8,337 bases of DNA, from NCBI GenBank assembly GCA_017414845.1, contig JAFQJY010000045.1, forward strand, positions 1-8,337, given 5' to 3'. Position numbers and translations under genes: made by a program. The notes below the pieces were generated by a model, which was not told the origin of the DNA, ran no database searches, and saw only the letters and a program-made list of their open reading frames with translations. The stretch comes from Alphaproteobacteria bacterium. GTDB taxonomy: Bacteria; Pseudomonadota; Alphaproteobacteria; RF32; UBA3637. Shown here piece by piece: positions 4,731 to 8,337 of this stretch (the stretch's first letter is position 1; every line of letters begins with the position of its first letter).

Positions 4731-6661
4731 AATTCAAGTGCTTTTGTTGCATTTGCTTTTTTGACATTTTCAATAAAGTCATCCAACAAAATACCGTTCT
4801 TTTGATTATTCTGACGATCACGAACGGAAATTGTACCGGAGTCAATTTCTTTATCCCCGATAATAACGGCATAAGGAATTTTCTGTCCGTGCGCTTCACG
4901 GATTTGATACCCGATTGTATTAGACTGTCTTTCCATTTCAGCACGAATACCGGCACTTTTGAGTTTTTGCAACACTTCGCCGGCAGCCTCACGATGTTTA
5001 TCGGAAACAGGCAATACACGAGCCTGAACAGGCGCAATCCACACAGGGAATGCCCCTGCAAAATGTTCCGTAATCACACCAAAGAATCTTTCCAAAGAGC
5101 CATAGATTGTTCTGTGAATCACAACAGGCGTTTTTTCACTACCGTCTTTATCCACATATTTACAACCGAAACGACCGGCGAGTTGGAAATCCAACTGAAT
5201 TGTTCCTGTTTGCCACTCACGACCTAACGCATCTTTCATCGCAATATCAACTTTCGGACCATAGAAAGCGCCGTCTTTTTCTTTAACGCCGTAGTTACCT
5301 TCACCACAATGTTTGTTTAAGATACGGCGCAAGGCAGCCTCTGCCCTGTCCCAAGTTTCAACTTCGCCGATAAAATCATCCGGACGCGTGGACAGTTTCA
5401 TCTCATATTTTAAACCGAACAGTTTATAGAACGCATCAGCCATATTGAAAATACGTTCGTATTCTTCCTCAATCTGTTCTTCCGTAATAAAGATATGCGC
5501 ATCATCTTGGTGGAACTCACGCACACGGAACATACCGTTTAAAGCACCGGAAGCCTCGTTTCTGTGTATCATATCCACATCAGAAAGACGAATAGGTAAA
5601 TCTGCATAAGAACGTGTCTTTAAGTTAAACAAAAGCATCGTTGCAGGACAACTCATCGGCTTTAAGGCATAAACCTCGTTTTCTGCCATTTCCGTAGCCG
5701 TCAATAAATACATATCATCTTTATAATGATCCCAGTGACCGGAAGTTTCCCACAAAGAACGGGAATTCATCAGTGGACCTGCAAATTCCTGATACCCTGC
5801 TTTTTCATGTTCCTGACGCCAGTAATCCAACAAAATGTTGTACATTTTAAGACCCTTAGGCAACCAGTACGGACATCCCGGCGCCGTCGCATCAAAATAG
5901 AACAAATCAAGTACTTTACCGATTTTACGGTGATCACGTTTTTCGGCCTCTTCCAACATTGTCAGATAGGCCTTTAATTCCTTCTCAGTGGCAAATGCCG
6001 TCGCATAAATTCGTTGAAGCATCTCATTTTTAGAATCTCCACGCCAATAAGCACCGGCGACTTTAAGCAATTTAAACGCCTTACCGATTTTACCGGTAGA
6101 CGGCACATGTGGTCCACGACACAAATCCGTATAATCGCCCTGCGTATAAACGGAAATTGTCGCATCTTCCGGCAAATCTTCAATAATTTGAACTTTATAA
6201 TGTTCCCCTTTCCCCTTAAAGAAAGAGATGGCTTTTTCACGAGACCACTCTTCACGACGAACAGGTAAATCTCTATCCACAATCTCAGCCATTTTGGCTT
6301 CAATTTTGGCCAAATCATCAAAACTGAACGGTTCTTTTTTAGCAAAATCATAATAAAAACCGTTTTCAATTACCGGACCGATTGTTACCTGTGTCCCGGG
6401 GAACAGTTCCTGTACGGCTTGAGCCATCACATGAGAGGCCGTATGACGTAAAACTTCCATTCCTTCCGTCGTTTTTGTTGTCAGAATCGTCACGGTCGCA
6501 TCCGTCGTAATCGGTGTATAGACATCTACGGGTTTATCATTGACAACAACAGCCAGTGCGGCCTCGGCCAAACGTGGGCTGATTTTTGAAGCGATATCCA
6601 GTCCTGTCACCGGCGCTTCAAAAGAAAGCACGGAATTATCCGGAAGTTTAATTTCAATCAT
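4721..6661 (-). CDS. thrS: Threonine--tRNA ligase
   Basis: 646 residues, full length. It charges tRNA-Thr in the cytoplasm. Domains in order: TGS (1-62); N2 editing domain (about 65-225) with H73/H77 in HTASH and C181/H185 in DLCRGPH, the site that clears Ser-tRNA-Thr; class II catalytic core (about 245-535); anticodon-binding domain (about 540-640). The catalytic zinc ligands are visible as C338 (MSCPA), H389 (QDDAHIF) and H516 (VIHRTIYG); motif 2 is RVREFHQDDAH (379-389) and motif 3 is GSLERF (521-526). Start ATG has GAGGA at normal spacing and a strong promoter (6696-6724). No T-box or other long leader fits in the roughly 35-nt untranslated region. It leads an operon with maf. The catalytic-core wording looks unlike typical alphaproteobacterial ThrS (see findings). 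Confidence 0.98.
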   Translation of the reverse strand: MIEIKLPDNSVLSFEAPVTGLDIASKISPRLAEAALAVVVNDKPVDVYTPITTDATVTILTTKTTEGMEVLRHTASHVMAQAVQELFPGTQVTIGPVIENGFYYDFAKKEPFSFDDLAKIEAKMAEIVDRDLPVRREEWSREKAISFFKGKGEHYKVQIIEDLPEDATISVYTQGDYTDLCRGPHVPSTGKIGKAFKLLKVAGAYWRGDSKNEMLQRIYATAFATEKELKAYLTMLEEAEKRDHRKIGKVLDLFYFDATAPGCPYWLPKGLKMYNILLDYWRQEHEKAGYQEFAGPLMNSRSLWETSGHWDHYKDDMYLLTATEMAENEVYALKPMSCPATMLLFNLKTRSYADLPIRLSDVDMIHRNEASGALNGMFRVREFHQDDAHIFITEEQIEEEYERIFNMADAFYKLFGLKYEMKLSTRPDDFIGEVETWDRAEAALRRILNKHCGEGNYGVKEKDGAFYGPKVDIAMKDALGREWQTGTIQLDFQLAGRFGCKYVDKDGSEKTPVVIHRTIYGSLERFFGVITEHFAGAFPVWIAPVQARVLPVSDKHREAAGEVLQKLKSAGIRAEMERQSNTIGYQIREAHGQKIPYAVIIGDKEIDSGTISVRDRQNNQKNGILLDDFIENVKKANATKALELWV

Positions 6662-6695
6662 TTTATTTCCTCTGTTTTAAATTATTAGGGTTTGG

Positions 6696-6724
6696 ATTGT
6701 ATCAAAGATTTCACTTTCCGTCAA
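6696..6724 (-). promoter_or_regulatory. Promoter of thrS-maf
   Basis: On the minus strand, TTGACG (6719-6724) and TACAAT (6696-6701) are spaced by exactly 17 nt, both close to the sigma70 consensus. Transcription would start near 6689, leaving a leader of about 28 nt with GAGGA before the ATG at 6661. Confidence 0.75.
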
Positions 6725-6756
6725 GGCTTTAAGGACCTGTTTGATAAAAAAATAAA

Positions 6757-6777
6757 AAAAGATATCCGAAAAGATAT
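6757..6777. repeat. Short direct and inverted repeats between divergent promoters
   Basis: AAAAGATAT occurs twice (6757-6765 and 6769-6777) with a 12-bp period, close to one helical turn. ATATC (6762-6766) and GATAT (6773-6777) also form inverted arms. The repeats lie in the 179-bp gap between divergently oriented thrS and the mini-NrdD gene, so they could be a regulator binding site. The rest of the gap is AT-rich with no other gene. Confidence 0.35.
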
Positions 6778-6784
6778 AAACATT

Positions 6785-6812
6785 TTAACGAAAAAGAAAC
6801 TATCTGTATGTT
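6785..6812 (+). promoter_or_regulatory. Weak candidate promoter of the mini-NrdD/rnhA pair
   Basis: TTAACG (6785-6790) and TATGTT (6807-6812) are spaced by 16 nt. Both boxes deviate from consensus, so this is only a candidate. A start near 6819 would place the SD hairpin (6820-6835) at the very 5' end of the mRNA. Confidence 0.35.
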
Positions 6813-6819
6813 ATGGTAA

Positions 6820-6835
6820 ATCTCCCAAAGGAGAT
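6820..6835 (+). promoter_or_regulatory. Hairpin sequestering the Shine-Dalgarno of the mini-NrdD gene
   Basis: ATCTCC (6820-6825) and GGAGAT (6830-6835) pair perfectly around the loop CAAA. The 3' arm contains most of the Shine-Dalgarno AAAGGAG (6827-6833), which is 7 nt from the ATG at 6841. In the folded form the ribosome-binding site would be masked. Confidence 0.55.
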
Positions 6836-6840
6836 AAAAA

Positions 6841-7020
6841 ATGAAAGAATGTATTTTACAAGACTCAGAGCGTCAACCTTGCGAGGTCTGGACTCGTGTC
6901 ATGGGGTATTTTCGTCCCGTCAATCATTTTAACAACGGTAAAAAAAGCGAATACAAAGAACGCAAATGGTTTATTGAATCAAAAGCAACAAAACCATTGA
7001 AAAGGCGGTTAGTCGCTTGA
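6841..7020 (+). CDS. Mini-NrdD: stand-alone C-terminal glycyl-radical-loop protein of anaerobic ribonucleotide reductase
   Basis: 59 residues, translated by hand. Residues 11-43, from [17 protein letters not shown] to about KERKWF, resemble the last part of class III ribonucleotide reductase NrdD, where RVxGYxRPV carries the glycyl-radical glycine and is followed by a N-x-GK-x-E-x-K/R-R pattern. Here the glycine would be G22 and the GK pair residues 33-34. The barrel domain (over 600 residues), the ATP cone and the CxxC...CxxC zinc finger that precede this loop in NrdD are absent; only C4 and C14 are present. Short proteins of this type are usually named anaerobic ribonucleoside-triphosphate reductase in annotations, but one cannot be a reductase by itself. 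It has a strong AAAGGAG ribosome-binding site inside a hairpin and overlaps rnhA by 4 bp (7017-7020), so the two are probably co-translated. The basic C-terminus (KPLKRRL) is notable. Reading as a gene is well supported; the role is open. Confidence 0.8.
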   Translation: MKECILQDSERQPCEVWTRVMGYFRPVNHFNNGKKSEYKERKWFIESKATKPLKRRLVA

Positions 7021-7466
7021 AAAACGTTCTTGTTTTTACGGATGGCGGATGCAGTGGCAACCCCGGCATTGGCGGTTGGGGTGCTCTGCTCCGTTATGGA
7101 AAACACGAAAAAGAATTATCGGGTAGTGCACCGAATACAACGAACAATCAAATGGAATTGACTGCCGTTATCAGAGCGCTTTCGGAACTTAAAGAACCTT
7201 GTGAAGTTATGCTTTATTCCGATAGTCAATATGTCATAAAAGGAATGACGGAATGGCTTATCGGATGGAAGAATAAAGGGTGGAAAGGTGCTGATAAAAA
7301 GCCTGTAAAAAACCTTGAATTGTGGCAGGAATTAGATGCTTTATCTCAAAAACACCGCATCACTTGGAACTGGGTTAAAGGACACGCCGGTCATCCGGAA
7401 AATGAACGGGTAGACGGTTTGTGTCAAAAAGAAATTGCTCAATTGTCGTCTGAAATCTCCTCTTGA
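7017..7466 (+). CDS. rnhA: Ribonuclease HI
   Basis: 149 residues, normal length. It cleaves the RNA strand of RNA:DNA hybrids (R-loops, primers). All catalytic residues are present: D9 in [12 protein letters not shown]47 in NQMELTA, D69 in YSDSQYVI and D133 in NERVD, plus the H123 loop in [13 protein letters not shown]. The basic handle region is around 84-100 ([16 protein letters not shown]). The start must be TTG at 7017: the conserved beta-strand begins immediately ([10 protein letters not shown]), there is no in-frame ATG until residue 46, and AAGGCGG lies 8 nt upstream. The TTG overlaps the TGA stop of the mini-NrdD gene as TTGA, so expression is probably coupled and modest. Confidence 0.96.
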   Translation: MKNVLVFTDGGCSGNPGIGGWGALLRYGKHEKELSGSAPNTTNNQMELTAVIRALSELKEPCEVMLYSDSQYVIKGMTEWLIGWKNKGWKGADKKPVKNLELWQELDALSQKHRITWNWVKGHAGHPENERVDGLCQKEIAQLSSEISS

Positions 7467-7491
7467 AAAGACGTGAAAAAGACGCTATATA
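7463..7491 (+). promoter_or_regulatory. Putative promoter of the MdaB-like gene
   Basis: TTGAAA (7463-7468, overlapping the rnhA stop codon) and TATATA (7486-7491) are spaced by exactly 17 nt. Transcription would start near 7498, only a few bases before AAGGAGG (7501-7507 region) and the ATG at 7514. Confidence 0.55.
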
Positions 7492-7513
7492 AAAAAGAAA
7501 AAGGAGGATACCT

Positions 7514-8059
7514 ATGTCAAACATTCTGATTATCAACGGACATCAAAAAACAGATTTTTCTGAGGGGCTTTTAAATAAAACGCTGACAGAAGAAACAAAA
7601 AAATTTCTTTCCATTCGGCACTTAGTTAAAGAAACAGTTGTGGAAAACGGCTATGATGTAGAACGAGAACAGGAAAAGTTTAAATGGGCGCATGATATCA
7701 TTTTCCAATACCCGATTTACTGGTTTTCGGCGCCCTCATTACTGCAACAATATATTCAGGATGTTTATGCCTACGGTATCTTTTATGCCTTTTCATCAGA
7801 GGGATATGGAAAAGGAGGTCTGCTTAAAGAACGACGCTTTATGCTTTCTACGACATGGAACAGTCCGAGAGAGGCTTTCGGTCACGATTTTTGGGAAGAG
7901 TGTGCCGAGCCAAAAGACGCCCTGATAGCGATGAGGAAAACACAGGAATTTGTCGGACTTAAAGAAATCCCGATGTTCTCATGCCATAACGTCGTCAAAA
8001 AACCGGACGTAGAAACCTACCTCACCGAACTTAAACAACATTTGGACAGGTATTTTTAG
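7514..8059 (+). CDS. MdaB-like NAD(P)H:quinone oxidoreductase (flavodoxin-like fold)
   Basis: 181 residues. The N-terminus MSNILIINGHQK (1-12) is the first strand and phosphate loop of the flavodoxin-like quinone reductase family. FQYPIYWFSAPSLLQQYIQDVY (64-85) is the flavin-contacting Pro/Trp loop and following helix. GYGKGGLLKERRFMLSTTWNSPREAFG (97-123) closely parallels the E. coli MdaB/KefF-family stretch ending in TWNAPxEAF. The product is a cytoplasmic FAD or FMN enzyme that reduces quinones by two electrons, protecting against redox cycling. No signal peptide. The start has a very strong AAGGAGG 7 nt upstream, and the gene has its own promoter. It faces a convergent gene only 9 bp away. 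Assignment to MdaB rather than another member is by motif similarity only. Confidence 0.88.
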   Translation: MSNILIINGHQKTDFSEGLLNKTLTEETKKFLSIRHLVKETVVENGYDVEREQEKFKWAHDIIFQYPIYWFSAPSLLQQYIQDVYAYGIFYAFSSEGYGKGGLLKERRFMLSTTWNSPREAFGHDFWEECAEPKDALIAMRKTQEFVGLKEIPMFSCHNVVKKPDVETYLTELKQHLDRYF

Positions 8060-8068
8060 GATTGCCGC

Positions 8069-8337
8069 TCATTCCCGAGTTCTATTATACCAATAGCCCT
8101 GACGAAATTTTTTTACAACCCGTCTTCCGTTTTCCAAAGACCAACCCTCCCCGTGCGCCTTATCATTTTCAACGGGAATTTCCAGAATCTGCCGTCCCTG
8201 TCGGTCATATTCTCTGTAAACCCCGTTCATTTTACCATTGATGTACGTATATGTTGACTTTCTAATCCGTGTTCCCTCGTAATACTCTGTATAGTTCCGA
8301 GTACCGGTACTGACTCGGTTCCGATTTGTATCTATAT
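8069..8337 (-). CDS. Partial MORN/YwqK-like repeat protein (C-terminal part)
   Basis: The last 88 residues and the TGA stop (8069-8071) of a minus-strand gene whose start lies beyond 8337. The visible chain has repeats of the MORN-variant type: YYEGTRIRKSTYTYING (18-34), GKMNGVYREYDRQGR (34-48), and NDKAHGEGWSLENGRR (57-72) followed by VVKKFRQGYWYN. The G-x-x-x-G-x-W/Y-x-x-Y/E-N/D-G-x pattern is that of YwqK-type antitoxin-like and MORN repeat proteins, beta-rich scaffolds often secreted or membrane-associated. Any signal peptide would be outside the window. It is convergent with the quinone reductase and ends 9 bp from it, with no room for separate terminators between the two stop codons. 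Function unknown. Confidence 0.7.
   Translation of the reverse strand, partial: IDTNRNRVSTGTRNYTEYYEGTRIRKSTYTYINGKMNGVYREYDRQGRQILEIPVENDKAHGEGWSLENGRRVVKKFRQGYWYNRTRE

Noticed and set aside
5974..6369. Minus-strand 131-codon frame inside thrS
   Set aside because: It is an out-of-frame shadow of the intact ThrS editing domain, rich in Lys, Arg, Leu and Ile without motifs.
6662..6760. A T-box or other riboswitch upstream of thrS
   Set aside because: The promoter at 6696-6724 leaves a leader of only about 30 nt, too short, and T-box regulation of thrS is mainly a feature of Firmicutes.
6741..6765. FNR/Anr site (TTGAT...ATCAA) ahead of the mini-NrdD gene
   Set aside because: Only the left half TTGAT is present; the expected ATCAA at four bases spacing is missing.
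6924..7106. Minus-strand 60-codon frame antisense to the mini-NrdD and rnhA genes
   Set aside because: It overlaps two genes with strong motifs and good ribosome-binding context on the other strand.

Overview
The window looks like a chromosomal segment of a low-GC alphaproteobacterium. The best taxonomic marker is the gene at 3483-4031, whose N-terminal domain matches DUF4167, a family found essentially in Alphaproteobacteria. AT-rich intergenic DNA, oligo-T tracts and the small genome style suggest a host-associated member, such as the uncultured gut Rhodospirillales-like lineages; that last step is inference. No phage structural gene, transposase, CRISPR array or complete mobile element is visible.

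Layout. Positions 1-380 (minus strand) hold tRNA-Gly(GCC) with its own promoter and intrinsic terminator. Downstream of it lies about 235 bp of gene-free DNA with relics: a second, decayed copy of the tRNA 3' end plus terminator, an 18-bp hairpin, and a tRNA T-arm-like fragment inside a perfect inverted repeat. Positions 525-2509 (minus) hold a two-gene unit: a GtrA-family membrane protein overlapping by 4 bp with an FAD-dependent UDP-galactopyranose-mutase-like oxidoreductase, probably for lipid-linked or envelope sugar chemistry. Positions 2552-3403 (minus) hold a stand-alone HNH nuclease with a very basic RG-rich tail and its own promoter. Positions 3483-4031 (minus) hold the DUF4167 protein, preceded by a leader with two tandem hairpins. 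Positions 4149-6661 (minus) hold thrS and maf, overlapping by 10 bp and driven by a strong sigma70-like promoter.

A divergent intergenic region (6662-6840) separates thrS from a plus-strand block. That block starts with a 59-residue protein (6841-7020) resembling only the extreme C-terminal glycyl-radical loop of anaerobic ribonucleotide reductase (NrdD). It overlaps by 4 bp with rnhA (RNase HI), which must start with TTG. An MdaB-like NAD(P)H:quinone oxidoreductase (7514-8059) follows with its own promoter. The window ends inside a convergent MORN/YwqK-like repeat gene (8069 to beyond 8337).

Most of this is housekeeping: translation and its quality control, nucleotide sanitation, RNA:DNA hybrid removal and quinone redox. 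The parts that merit a second look are the mini-NrdD/RNase HI pair with its SD-sequestering hairpin, the lone HNH protein, the eroded tRNA-Gly locus, and the apparently leaderless GtrA start.
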